This document shows positions 34,093 through 42,427 of a stretch of DNA of 64,000 nt, piece by piece. Below the pieces are notes generated by a model that made no database searches, had not been told where the DNA came from, and saw only the letters and a list, made by a program, of their open reading frames with translations. Position numbers and translations under genes: made by a program. This DNA comes from Alphaproteobacteria bacterium (lineage in GTDB: Bacteria; Pseudomonadota; Alphaproteobacteria; Reyranellales; Reyranellaceae), in contig VGCZ01000014.1 in the NCBI GenBank assembly GCA_016869975.1, positions 1-64,000 on the forward strand. The letters run 5' to 3'. Within the stretch, counting starts at the first letter, position 1, and each line of letters opens with the position of its first letter.

Positions 34093-35253
34093 ATGAAGCG
34101 CAGCGAAGACCGAATCCTGGTGACCCATGTCGGCAGCCTGCCGCGCCCGGCCACGCTCGACGACCTGCTGATCCGCCAGGAGGCCGGCGAGCCGGTCGAC
34201 GAGGCGCTGCTGGCGCGCGAGGCGGCGGAGGCGGTGCGCAGCGTCGTGGCCAAGCAGATCGAGGCCGGCATCGACATCGTCAACGACGGCGAGCAGCCGC
34301 GCGTCGGCTTCCAGACCTACATCGTGCGCCGCATGTCTGGCTTTGGCGGTGAGTCCAAACGGCCGCGCGCCAAGGACATGCAGGAGTTCCGTGTCTACGC
34401 CCGCCAGCTCGCCCAGCGGCTGTCACGCCGGCCCAAAGTCGCCAACGCGCCGCAAGCCGTCGCCGACGTCCGCTACGGCACGCTCGACGAAGCGAAGGCC
34501 GAGGCCGAGATGATGCGCGCGGCATTGAAGGCGCAGAAAACTCAGCCGCTCGAGACCTTCATGACCGCGCCTTCGCCCGGCATCATCGCCACGACGATGC
34601 TCAACGCGCACTACGACAGCCACGAGGCCTATGTCATGGCGCTGGCGCGCGAGCTCAAGCGCGAGTACCGCTTCGTCGTCGACCAGGGCTTCACCCTGCA
34701 GATCGACGCGCCCGACTTGGCCATGGAACGCACCATGCTGTTCCAGGACAAGTCGCTGGCGGAGTTCCTCGCCATCGTCGAGCTGCATGTCGCGGCGATC
34801 AACGTGGCGCTTGATGACATCCCGCGCGAGAAGGTCAGGCTGCATTGCTGCTGGGGCAACTGGGAAGGGCCGCATATCCACGACTTGCCGCTCGCCGATA
34901 TCCTGCCCCTGCTCTACGCCGCCAAGGCCGGCGCGCTCAGCCTCGAATTCGCCAATCCGCGCCACGCGCATGAATACCCGGCGTTCAAGCGCTCCCCCCT
35001 GCCCGCGCACATGACCCTGATGGCCGGCGTGCTCGACACCACGACGAATTTCGTCGAGCACCCCGAGCTGATCGCCAACCGGCTGTGCGAAGCGGCGGCG
35101 GCGGTGGGCGATCGCGAGCGGGTGATCGCCAGCACCGATTGCGGCTTCGGCACCTTCGCCGGCTCCGCCTATGTCGCTGAGGACGTGGTCTGGGCCAAGC
35201 TCGCCGCCGCGCGAGAGGGCGCGAACACCGCGACGAAGCGACTGTGGGGTTGA
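34093..35253 (+). CDS. MetE C-terminal-like / epoxyalkane-CoM-transferase-type zinc methyltransferase
   Basis: This 386-residue TIM-barrel protein matches the catalytic domain of cobalamin-independent methionine synthase. LVTHVGSLPRP (about 9-19), IDIVNDGEQPR (about 59-69), VRLHCCWGNWEGP with the zinc His and Cys, LSLEFANPRH with the Glu, and STDCGFGTF with the last Cys ligand are all present. The folate-binding N-terminal half of MetE is missing. Stand-alone versions include epoxyalkane:coenzyme M transferase and other thiol alkyltransferases, so methionine synthesis is not assured. No cobalamin or SAM riboswitch is evident upstream. Confidence 0.88.
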   Translation: MKRSEDRILVTHVGSLPRPATLDDLLIRQEAGEPVDEALLAREAAEAVRSVVAKQIEAGIDIVNDGEQPRVGFQTYIVRRMSGFGGESKRPRAKDMQEFRVYARQLAQRLSRRPKVANAPQAVADVRYGTLDEAKAEAEMMRAALKAQKTQPLETFMTAPSPGIIATTMLNAHYDSHEAYVMALARELKREYRFVVDQGFTLQIDAPDLAMERTMLFQDKSLAEFLAIVELHVAAINVALDDIPREKVRLHCCWGNWEGPHIHDLPLADILPLLYAAKAGALSLEFANPRHAHEYPAFKRSPLPAHMTLMAGVLDTTTNFVEHPELIANRLCEAAAAVGDRERVIASTDCGFGTFAGSAYVAEDVVWAKLAAAREGANTATKRLWG

Positions 35254-35261
35254 ACCACCAT

Positions 35262-35284
35262 CGTCATCCCGAGCGCAGCGATGG
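35262..35284. repeat. Single arm of the CCGAGCGCAGCGAGG repeat
   Basis: CGTCATCCCGAGCGCAGCGA begins here, nine bases after the stop of the MetE-like gene, but no second arm follows. It marks the boundary where lower-GC accessory sequence begins. Confidence 0.6.
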
Positions 35285-35291
35285 GCCGGTA

Positions 35292-35798
35292 CTAGTGCAA
35301 GCGGGCAGGCCCAAGATGCTCGAACTGGACTTCGACATAATCGGAGTCTCTCGGCCCCTTCGGGCCTGGGACTTTCTCCGTTCCCGCTTTCGGCTGACAA
35401 TACGGTCGATCACTATAATAGGCCACAGGGTTCATCGACTGCGTTATGCAAGCGTCGTGCGTCTTGTCGTCGGTGATTTCCAGACGGCAATTCCATTGGG
35501 CGAGCGTTGGGACTTCGTTTTCGGGGACCGTAACGACGACAGTCACGGTTGCGCTGAAGGGTCCACTCGCTGGCATCGTCAGTGGAGTCCAGTCGGACTT
35601 CCCGGTCGCCACGATCTTGCCCTTTCCGGCGACGCTGCAATACCCACGATAGAATTTAACTTGCGGCATCACGTTCATCAGCTTCACCGGCAGCTTGAAG
35701 GTGATCTGGCGTCCGGCGGCCGCGCTCGGTGCTGCGGTGGCAAACAACATGAGCCCGGCCGCCAAGAATGCCGACGTCAATCGTGCGTGCAGCATCAT
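35292..35798 (-). CDS. Small secreted protein with four cysteines, unknown function
   Basis: This 168-residue protein begins MMLHARLTSAFLAAGLMLFA, a clear signal peptide with probable cleavage after the Ala-rich stretch near residue 27. The mature part is predicted beta-rich (ATVTVVVTVPE) and has four cysteines (about 54, 104, 117, 134) that could form two disulfides. No family was recognised. The ATG at 35798 has GAGAGGA eight bases before it, better than the ATG at 35807. The gene starts 14 bases after the stop of the PELSFTG-repeat gene, making a two-gene operon. The base composition is lower in GC than flanking genes. Confidence 0.7.
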   Translation of the reverse strand: MMLHARLTSAFLAAGLMLFATAAPSAAAGRQITFKLPVKLMNVMPQVKFYRGYCSVAGKGKIVATGKSDWTPLTMPASGPFSATVTVVVTVPENEVPTLAQWNCRLEITDDKTHDACITQSMNPVAYYSDRPYCQPKAGTEKVPGPKGPRDSDYVEVQFEHLGPARLH

Positions 35799-35811
35799 GG
35801 TACACATCCTC

Positions 35812-36141
35812 TCATGGACCGCGGCCCGTAAACGAAAGTTCTGGCGTCGTGATGATGGCCGGAATTATCGGCGGAGGTGGGGACGGCTCACCTGCCCGCC
35901 CGGTGAACGAAAGCTCTGGCGTTGTGATGGTGGACGGAATGACCGGCGGTGGCGTGGGCGGCTCGCCCGCCCGCCCCGTGAACGAAAGCTCCGGCGTTGT
36001 GATGGTGGACGGAACGACCGGCGGTGGCGTGGGCTGGTTCTGTGCGAAAGCATTAACGCCGCTTGCGGCGAATGCAGCGAGCATCAGCGCCAAGTGCAGG
36101 CCGGTGCATGGACCGGAGACGAGCAACGCGTTTCGGCGCAC
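35812..36141 (-). CDS. Secreted proline-rich protein with three 25-residue repeats (TTPELSFTG)
   Basis: After a signal peptide (basic RRN start, hydrophobic LALMLAAFAASGVNAFA, cleavage before QNQ), the whole mature protein is three tandem copies of a 25-residue unit: a PTPPPVIPSTI-like proline stretch followed by TTPELSFTGRAGE. The last copy ends at the stop. It is likely extended and either cell-envelope-attached or secreted; the function is unknown. GTG at 36141 is preferred, seven bases after GAGGGG; the in-frame ATG at 36156 has no ribosome-binding site. A perfect FNR/FixK box lies upstream. It is the first gene of a two-gene operon. Confidence 0.72.
   Translation of the reverse strand: MRRNALLVSGPCTGLHLALMLAAFAASGVNAFAQNQPTPPPVVPSTITTPELSFTGRAGEPPTPPPVIPSTITTPELSFTGRAGEPSPPPPIIPAIITTPELSFTGRGP
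35815..36033 (-). repeat. Three tandem 75-bp coding repeats
   Basis: Units at 36033-35959, 35958-35884 and 35883-35815 are in frame and encode the 25-residue PELSFTG repeat. The two upstream units are closest to each other; the last is more diverged at its start and cut at its end by the stop codon. Differences are mostly at third positions, suggesting selection to keep the protein sequence. Confidence 0.9.
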
Positions 36142-36172
36142 CCGCTTACCCCTCATTCACGAGACTGTGCCA

Positions 36173-36215
36173 TTCATATCACTGCGCTTCGATCTGCACC
36201 TTTGATCTAGATCAA
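36173..36215 (-). promoter_or_regulatory. FNR/FixK box with matched -10 element
   Basis: TTGATctagATCAA at 36202-36215 is an exact match to the FNR/Anr/FixK consensus TTGAT-N4-ATCAA, inside an 18-base perfect palindrome (36200-36217). On the minus strand TATGAA (36178-36173) is centred 33 bases further on, as expected for a class II site near -41.5 with its -10. The start site would be near 36167, giving a roughly 25-base leader to the GTG at 36141. No such -10 is found toward the rightward ORF. Oxygen-limited activation of the secreted-protein operon is inferred. Confidence 0.7.
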
Positions 36216-36274
36216 AGATGCCTTAACCGCGACGCTTTCGGCTTGGCGATGCCGGCTTTGGGTCAAAACCAGAC

Positions 36275-36541
36275 ATGACCGTTCCTCGGCGTTATGTTTA
36301 TTTTGCCTGCGAGGGTGGACATCCTAGTCACAGCTTGATCGCTCTGGCTGACTTCACTGGTGTCGCTTGTGTGGGCAGGCACGGATTGTCCTGGGTAAAC
36401 AAAGATATCGCGAGCGACGAAGTCCGAATTCTCGGAATTGAGAATGGAATAATCCGAGTGCAGGGCTTTGTTGCACCCCGCAATGCAAGTGTGCAGTTCG
36501 AGATTGATGTACGAAGCGGCAAAGTTCTAACTGGCCGATGA
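36275..36541 (+). CDS. Small hypothetical protein, unknown function
   Basis: This 88-residue ORF has no recognised family. It begins MTVPRRYVYFACEGGHPSHS and is predicted to be mostly beta strand (SVQFEIDVRSGKVLTGR at its end). It has no signal peptide and two Cys. The DNA here is lower in GC than its surroundings, consistent with acquired sequence. No good ribosome-binding site precedes the ATG, which lowers confidence. It ends five bases before the convergent thioesterase stop, a spacing typical of real genes. Confidence 0.5.
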   Translation: MTVPRRYVYFACEGGHPSHSLIALADFTGVACVGRHGLSWVNKDIASDEVRILGIENGIIRVQGFVAPRNASVQFEIDVRSGKVLTGR

Positions 36542-36545
36542 GCGC

Positions 36546-36989
36546 TTACGGCGCCGCGTTGACCAGGAAGTGAATCTGCGCCGCCGCCACCGGCCGCGAG
36601 CGGTCCTCCTGCCAGGCCTCGACTGAGACGTTGACGACGCGGCGACCCTGCTTGGTCACGGTGGCCTTGGCGATCGTGTCGACCGGGCGGCCGGAGCGCA
36701 GGTAGTCGACGGTGATGTTGACGATCTTGGGCAGGCTCTCGTTGTCGAGCTCCCACAGCAGGTGGAAGATCGCCGCCATCTCCATCAACGCGCCGATCGT
36801 GCCGCCATGCAACGCCGGCAGATGCGTGTTGCCGATCAGCTCGGGCTTGTAGCGCATGCGCGTGAGCAGCTCGCCGGTCGAGTTCTCCGGCGCCATGCCC
36901 ATCCACTGGGCGTAGGGAATCGCCTCGGCCAGCGCCGCGAGGTCGCCCGCGTCGCGCGCCTTGCGCAGGCGGTCGAGACGCAGGCTCAC
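36546..36989 (-). CDS. PaaI family hotdog thioesterase
   Basis: This 147-residue protein has the PaaI hotdog fold: ALHGGTIGALMEMAAIFHLL (about 59-78) is the HGG-x-l/x5-D/E region, with Glu in the central helix, and ITVDYLRSGRPVDTIAKATV is the following strand pair. It would hydrolyse acyl- or aryl-CoA thioesters to free CoA. It overlaps the upstream paralogue by four bases (ATGA) and so is co-translated with it. The two may form homo- or heterotetramers. They follow an acyl-CoA dehydrogenase gene. Confidence 0.85.
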   Translation of the reverse strand: MSLRLDRLRKARDAGDLAALAEAIPYAQWMGMAPENSTGELLTRMRYKPELIGNTHLPALHGGTIGALMEMAAIFHLLWELDNESLPKIVNITVDYLRSGRPVDTIAKATVTKQGRRVVNVSVEAWQEDRSRPVAAAQIHFLVNAAP

Positions 36990-37468
36990 GGCGCCTCCTT
37001 GGCGAGACGCGCGCCAATGGACTGGGCCTGCAGCACCGAGCCCTTGGTGCCCATCATGAAGGTGCCGGCCGACGAGGCGATGGGATCATCGGGATCGCCG
37101 TGATGGGCCACGGCGCGCGTGAAAGCCACGTTGTTGGTGAGCTTGAAGCACGTGGCCTCGGCGATCACCGCCTGCCGGGGCGTCGCCGGCTTGATGTAGT
37201 CGATGCGCAGATCGAGCGTGGCGAAGGGCGACGGCTCGGTCAGCATGGTGGCGACCGCCATGCCGCTGCACGCGTCAATCATCGTCGTCAGCGCGCCGCC
37301 GAACAGTACGCCGGTCTCGGGATTGCCCACGAGATGCGGCTGCCACTCCAGCTTCATCGTGGCGACACCCCGGCGCACGCCCACGACTTGCAGGCCCAGC
37401 GCCTTGTTCTGCGGGATCGTGTCGGAGAACCACGCCTGAAACACCGACAGTTTGAGCTCGTCGGCCAT
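36986..37468 (-). CDS. PaaI family hotdog thioesterase (second copy)
   Basis: This 160-residue protein has VGNPETGVLFGGALTTMIDA (about 47-66) as the helix region with Asp as probable base; the usual HGG reads FGG here, a change from the neighbour. LDLRIDYIKPATPRQAVIAE is the paired strand. It presumably hydrolyses a CoA thioester made by the adjacent dehydrogenase pathway. It starts eight bases after the acyl-CoA dehydrogenase stop and overlaps the next thioesterase, so all three form one operon. Confidence 0.85.
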   Translation of the reverse strand: MADELKLSVFQAWFSDTIPQNKALGLQVVGVRRGVATMKLEWQPHLVGNPETGVLFGGALTTMIDACSGMAVATMLTEPSPFATLDLRIDYIKPATPRQAVIAEATCFKLTNNVAFTRAVAHHGDPDDPIASSAGTFMMGTKGSVLQAQSIGARLAKEAP

Positions 37469-37475
37469 CGCGGAC

Positions 37476-38654
37476 CTACAGCCCCATCTGCCGCGCCGCC
37501 AGGTCCTTCATGATCTCCAGCGAGCCGCCGCCGATGGTCATCACCTTGGTCTCGCGGTAGATGCGCTCGACCTTGGCGCCGCGCAGGTAGCCGGCGCCGC
37601 CGAAGATCTGCATCGCCTCGTTGGCGACGTATTCCAGCGTGGTCGTTGCGAGGTTCTTCAGCATGCAGATCTCGGCCACCGGACGCTCGCCCTGGTGCAC
37701 GCGCCAGGCCAGCAGCTCCAAATTGGCCTTCACCGCGTTCACCTTCATCGCCATGTCAACGATCTTGTGGCGGATCACCTGGTTGGCAATCAAAGGCTTG
37801 CCGAAGGTGTGGCGCTCGCGCGCGTAGGCGATCGCCTCGTCGAGGCACACGCGGGCAAAGCCGTGGGCGCCCGCCGCCAGGCCGATGCGCTCCTGGTTGA
37901 AGTTCAGCATGATGCCGATGAAGCCTCGGTTCTCCTCGCCGATCAGATTCTCGACAGGCACCTTGACGTTGTCGAAGAAGAGCTGCGCCGTGTCCGACGC
38001 CCACCAGCCCATCTTGCGCAGCTTGGTGCGCGAGAAGCCTGGCCGGTCGCGCTCGATCAGCAGCAGCGAGACGCCCGACGCGCCCGGTCCGCCAGTGCGC
38101 ACCGCCACGGTGTAGTAGTCGGCGCGGAACCCTGATGTGATGAACATCTTCTGGCCGTTGACGACGTAGTGGTCGCCCTCGCGCCGCGCCGTAGTCTTCA
38201 GGTTGGCGACGTCGGAGCCGCCGCTGGGCTCGGTGATGGCGAGCGCGCTGATCTTTTCGCCGGCCAGGATCTCGGGCAGCACCTTGCGCTTCATCCAGTC
38301 CGGCCCCAGCGCGGCGATCGGCGGGGCGCCGATGGAGTGGCTCATCAACGAGGCGTTGACGCCGCCGCTGCCCGCCTTGGCGAGTTCCTCGCTGACGATG
38401 ATGCGGTAGAACGGGTCGGTCGGGACGCCGCCGAATTCCTCGGCGTAGCCCAGCTGCAGCAATCCGATGGAAGAGGCTTTGCGGTAGAGTTCGCGCGGAA
38501 ACTCGCCGGCCTCGTCCCATTCGTCGACATAGGGCGCGATCTCCCGGCTCACGAAGCGGCGCAGGGTGTCGCGAAACGCCTCGTGCTCGGCGGTATAGAA
38601 CGGGCTCGCCGGCGCGGCCGGCGGTGGGAGGGTTTCCCGCATGGCGGCACTCAT
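37476..38654 (-). CDS. Acyl-CoA dehydrogenase (long-chain/isovaleryl-type)
   Basis: This 392-residue FAD enzyme oxidises an acyl-CoA to the 2-enoyl-CoA, passing electrons to ETF. It has ALAITEPSGGSDVANLKTTA (about 137-156) and FITSGFRADYY for FAD/substrate binding. The usual catalytic Glu near the C-terminus is absent (MTIGGGSLEIM in place of IYEGTSEI), but Glu255 in NFNQERIGLA matches the position used by long-chain and isovaleryl-CoA dehydrogenases. GGAGG lies 12 bases before the ATG. It is divergent from the Liv operon and heads the dehydrogenase-thioesterase operon. Confidence 0.92.
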   Translation of the reverse strand: MSAAMRETLPPPAAPASPFYTAEHEAFRDTLRRFVSREIAPYVDEWDEAGEFPRELYRKASSIGLLQLGYAEEFGGVPTDPFYRIIVSEELAKAGSGGVNASLMSHSIGAPPIAALGPDWMKRKVLPEILAGEKISALAITEPSGGSDVANLKTTARREGDHYVVNGQKMFITSGFRADYYTVAVRTGGPGASGVSLLLIERDRPGFSRTKLRKMGWWASDTAQLFFDNVKVPVENLIGEENRGFIGIMLNFNQERIGLAAGAHGFARVCLDEAIAYARERHTFGKPLIANQVIRHKIVDMAMKVNAVKANLELLAWRVHQGERPVAEICMLKNLATTTLEYVANEAMQIFGGAGYLRGAKVERIYRETKVMTIGGGSLEIMKDLAARQMGL

Positions 38655-38709
38655 GGTTCGATATCGCCTCCAGATCTCCCGCCCTTCATAAACAGATTCA
38701 CGGAAACCT

Positions 38710-38726
38710 GTCTCGCCCCGCGAGAC
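38710..38726. promoter_or_regulatory. Perfect inverted repeat GTCTCGC-CCC-GCGAGAC, candidate operator
   Basis: This 17-base palindrome lies in the 154-base region between the divergent acyl-CoA dehydrogenase and livH starts. Its size and location suit a dimeric repressor controlling both operons. On the minus strand TTTATGAAG, a possible -10, is about 17 bases downstream. No regulator gene is adjacent. Confidence 0.4.
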
Positions 38727-38808
38727 GCGGCGGCTTTACAGCGCGGGACGACTCCGATATTGGCGAAGGAGTGATGGCGACGCGAGATCGCCCGCGGGAG
38801 GACGGAAG

Positions 38809-39681
38809 CTGGTCACGTTCCTGCAGTTGCTGCTCAACGGAGTCGCGGTCGGCTGTATCTATGGCTTGGTCGCGCTCGGCTTCGTGCTGATCTACAAGGC
38901 GACCGAGCTGGTCAACTTCGCCCAGGGCGACTTGCTGATGCTGGGCGCCTTCGTCGCCTACATGGCCATCGCATGGTGGGGCTGGGACTATTGGCTGGGC
39001 TTCGGCCTCGCCGTGGTCGTCGTCGCCCTGTTCGGCGCCCTGCTCGACCGCAGCGTCCTGCGCAAGGTGATCGGCCAGCCGCAATTCGCCGTGGTCATGC
39101 TGACAATCGGCCTGGGCGCGATGTTCCGCACCTTCGCCAGCGTCACCTGGGGCTCGGAGATCTACACGCTGACGACGCCGTTCGACGGCAAGACGGTGAT
39201 CGCCGGCGCCACCTTCAGCGACCAGTACCTGTCGATCGTCGTCGGTACCATCCTGCTGTGTGGCACGCTCTACGCCTTCTTCAACTACACCCGGATCGGC
39301 GTGGCCATGCAGGCGACGTCGCAGAATCAGCTCGCCGCCTACTACATGGGCATTCCGGTCAAGCTGATCTTCTCGTTCATCTGGGCGATCTCGGCGGCGA
39401 CGGCGGCGGTGGCCGGCATCCTGCTGGCGCCAGTCACCCTGATCGATATCAACATGGGCTTGGCGGTGGCGCTGAAGGCCTTCGCCGCGGCGGTGCTGGG
39501 CGGCTTCGGCTCGATCCCCGGCGCGCTGGTCGGCGGCATCGTCATCGGGCTGATCGAGCTCTTCGCCGGCCGCTTCCTGCCAGACGGCTTCAAGGACGCG
39601 GCCCCCTACGTCGTGCTGCTGCTCATGCTCGCGGTTCGCCCGCAGGGCCTTTTCGGCTCGCTTGGCCGCAAGAAAGTGTAG
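38809..39681 (+). CDS. livH: Branched-chain amino acid-type ABC transporter permease LivH
   Basis: This roughly 290-residue inner-membrane permease has eight hydrophobic segments and the signature LLLNGVAVGCIYGLVALGFV at its start, then NFAQGDLLMLGAFVAY. AVLGGFGSIPGALVGGIVIG near 225-244 holds the EAA-like coupling helix. A CTG at 38809 is the likely start: GGGAGGA lies six bases before it and the first codons then read VTFLQLLLNG, matching LivH N-termini; the next candidate, TTG at 38827, is 24 bases from that site. It opens the livHMGF-ligase-binding protein operon. Confidence 0.9.
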   Translation: MVTFLQLLLNGVAVGCIYGLVALGFVLIYKATELVNFAQGDLLMLGAFVAYMAIAWWGWDYWLGFGLAVVVVALFGALLDRSVLRKVIGQPQFAVVMLTIGLGAMFRTFASVTWGSEIYTLTTPFDGKTVIAGATFSDQYLSIVVGTILLCGTLYAFFNYTRIGVAMQATSQNQLAAYYMGIPVKLIFSFIWAISAATAAVAGILLAPVTLIDINMGLAVALKAFAAAVLGGFGSIPGALVGGIVIGLIELFAGRFLPDGFKDAAPYVVLLLMLAVRPQGLFGSLGRKKV

Positions 39682-39690
39682 GGGCGGCCG

Positions 39691-40826
39691 ATGCGTTTCC
39701 TGTTCAAGACCTCGTACAATCAGGATGTCGGCCTGTTTCGCGACAAGGTCGACCTGTTCTGGTACAGCCTGCTCGGCGTCGCAGCGCTAGGCCTGCCCCT
39801 GCTGATGTCGACCTACTACGTCACCGAGATCAGCCTGGTACTGATCTACGCCATTTGCGGCATCTCGCTGATGGTGCTGGTGGGCTATACCGGGCTGGTG
39901 TCACTTGGCCACGCCGCCTTCCTCGGCATTGGCGCCTATGCACACGGCTACTTCCTCAAGATCGGCATTCCCTGGATCCCGTCGGTCGCCATGGCCGTCG
40001 TCATCACCACCGCCTGCGGCCTGATCGTTGGCCTGCCCGCGCTGCGGATGACCGGCATCTATCTCACGATCGCGACGCTGGCCTTCGCGCTGATCATCCA
40101 GGAGGTCTTCAACCACTGGACGGCGGTGACGCAGGGCTTCGATGGCTTGCCCGTCGCCATGCCGGTGATCTTCGGAATCTCGGTCAGCAAGGCCAATTTC
40201 TATTACCTCTGTCTCTTCTTCCTCGTCCTGTCCTTGTGGCTCACGCGCAACCTGCTGCGCTCGCCCACCGGCCGCGCCTGGGTGGCGATCCGCGACAGCG
40301 AAATCGCCGCGCAGTCCATGGGCGTGCACTTGGCGATCTACAAGTCGATCGCCTTCGCCTACTCCGCAGGCCTGATGGGCCTGGCCGGCGCGCTTTACGC
40401 CCACAAGATCTCCCATCTCGCGCCCGACATCTTCAACATCCTGCTGTCGATCAACTTCCTGCTGCTGGTGATCGTGGGCGGGCTGGGCTCGCTGCACGGC
40501 ACGATCTTCGGCGCGATCTTCGTCGTGTTGCTGCCGCCGATCATCTCGATCCTGCGCGACGAGATCCCGGCCAGCCTCGGCGCCGCCGCGACCTCGACCG
40601 GCATCGCCGCGATCGGCGCCATCGGCAAGGCGATCGGCGGCTTCCTCGCCAAGCCCGGCGTCGAGGCCGGCATCCTGGGCCTGATCCTGGTGCTGGTGAT
40701 CCTGCTCGAGCCGCTGGGCATATATGGCCGCTGGGTGAAGATCCGCGTCTTCTTCTCGACCTTCCCCATGTACAAGCGCGCCACCTTCAAGCGGCAGAAG
40801 AGCTACATGAAGTCGGAGCGTCTCAG

Positions 40827-40830
<4 letters not shown>
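39691..40830 (+). CDS. livM: Branched-chain amino acid-type ABC transporter permease LivM
   Basis: This 379-residue permease partners LivH. It has about nine hydrophobic segments; LMVLVGYTGLVSLGHAAFLG (about 51-70) is the family signature, and IVGGLGSLHGTIFGAIFVVL (about 264-283) the coupling region. An N-terminal 30-residue cytoplasmic extension and a basic C-terminal tail (FKRQKSYMKSERLR) are seen. It begins nine bases after livH and overlaps livG by GTGA. Confidence 0.93.
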
Positions 40831-41585
<755 letters not shown>

Positions 41586-41591
41586 GCCGCC

Positions 41592-42365
41592 ATGACCGAG
41601 GCCCAGCTCAAAGTCAGCAACATCGAGACCTACTACGGTCCGATCATGGCTATCCGCGGCGTCTCCTTCGAGGTGCCCAAGGGCGACATCGTCACCATCC
41701 TGGGCGCCAACGGCGCCGGCAAGACCACGGTGCTGAAGACCGTCAGCGGCGTGATGGATCCGCAAAAGGGCTCGGTGACCTTCGAAGGCCGCGAGATCCA
41801 GCGCATGGACCCCGACAAGGTTATGCGCCTGGGCATGAGCCACGTGCCCGAGGGCCGCGAGGTCTTCCCGTTCCTGAGTGTACGCGAAAACCTGCGCATG
41901 GGCGCGTACACAAGGCGCGATCCCGACGGGGTCGCCAAGGACCTGGAGACGGTGTTCGGCTACTTCCCGGTCCTGAAGGAGCGCGCCGATCAGAGGGCGG
42001 GCTCGCTGTCGGGCGGGGAGCAGCAGATGTTGGCGATCAGCCGCGCGCTGATGGCCAATCCGCGCATGATGCTGCTGGACGAGCCATCGCTCGGCCTGTC
42101 GCCCAAGCTGGTGAAGGAAATCTTCGACATCATCGTGCGCATCAACAAGGAGCGCGGTGTCACCATCCTGCTGGTCGAGCAGAACGCCAACATGGCGCTT
42201 CAGGTCGCCGACTACGGCTACGTGCTGGAGGTCGGCCGCATCGTCATGGCCGACACCTGCGAACGCCTCCTGCAAAAGGAGGACATCAAGGAATTCTACC
42301 TGGGCATCAAGGAAGAAGGCGCCCGCGGACAGCGGCGTTGGAAGAAGCGCAAGACGTGGCGCTGA
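41592..42365 (+). CDS. livF: ABC transporter ATP-binding protein LivF
   Basis: This 257-residue ATPase has Walker A GANGAGKTTVLK (about 36-47), SHVPEGREVFPFLSVRENL (Q-loop region, family-typical), signature SLSGGEQQMLAISRALMANP and Walker B MMLLDEPSLGL, with the switch His replaced by Gln in LLVEQNANMA, as usual for LivF. Its C-terminus has an extra basic tail (RRWKKRKTWR). It begins six bases after livG and is followed, 62 bases later, by the acyl-CoA ligase. Confidence 0.94.
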   Translation: MTEAQLKVSNIETYYGPIMAIRGVSFEVPKGDIVTILGANGAGKTTVLKTVSGVMDPQKGSVTFEGREIQRMDPDKVMRLGMSHVPEGREVFPFLSVRENLRMGAYTRRDPDGVAKDLETVFGYFPVLKERADQRAGSLSGGEQQMLAISRALMANPRMMLLDEPSLGLSPKLVKEIFDIIVRINKERGVTILLVEQNANMALQVADYGYVLEVGRIVMADTCERLLQKEDIKEFYLGIKEEGARGQRRWKKRKTWR

Positions 42366-42427
42366 GAGCCGGGATGCGGTAGGTAAGACGGAACGAAATC
42401 AGGCCAAGCCAGGGAGGGCCGCCGGAG

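Noticed and set aside
35815-36033. 75-base tandem repeats as a CRISPR-like array
   Set aside because: The repeats are adjacent without spacers, in frame, and encode a protein repeat.
36202-36250. FNR/FixK box as activator of the rightward 88-residue ORF
   Set aside because: No -10-like sequence lies at the required distance on the plus strand, whereas one does on the minus strand.
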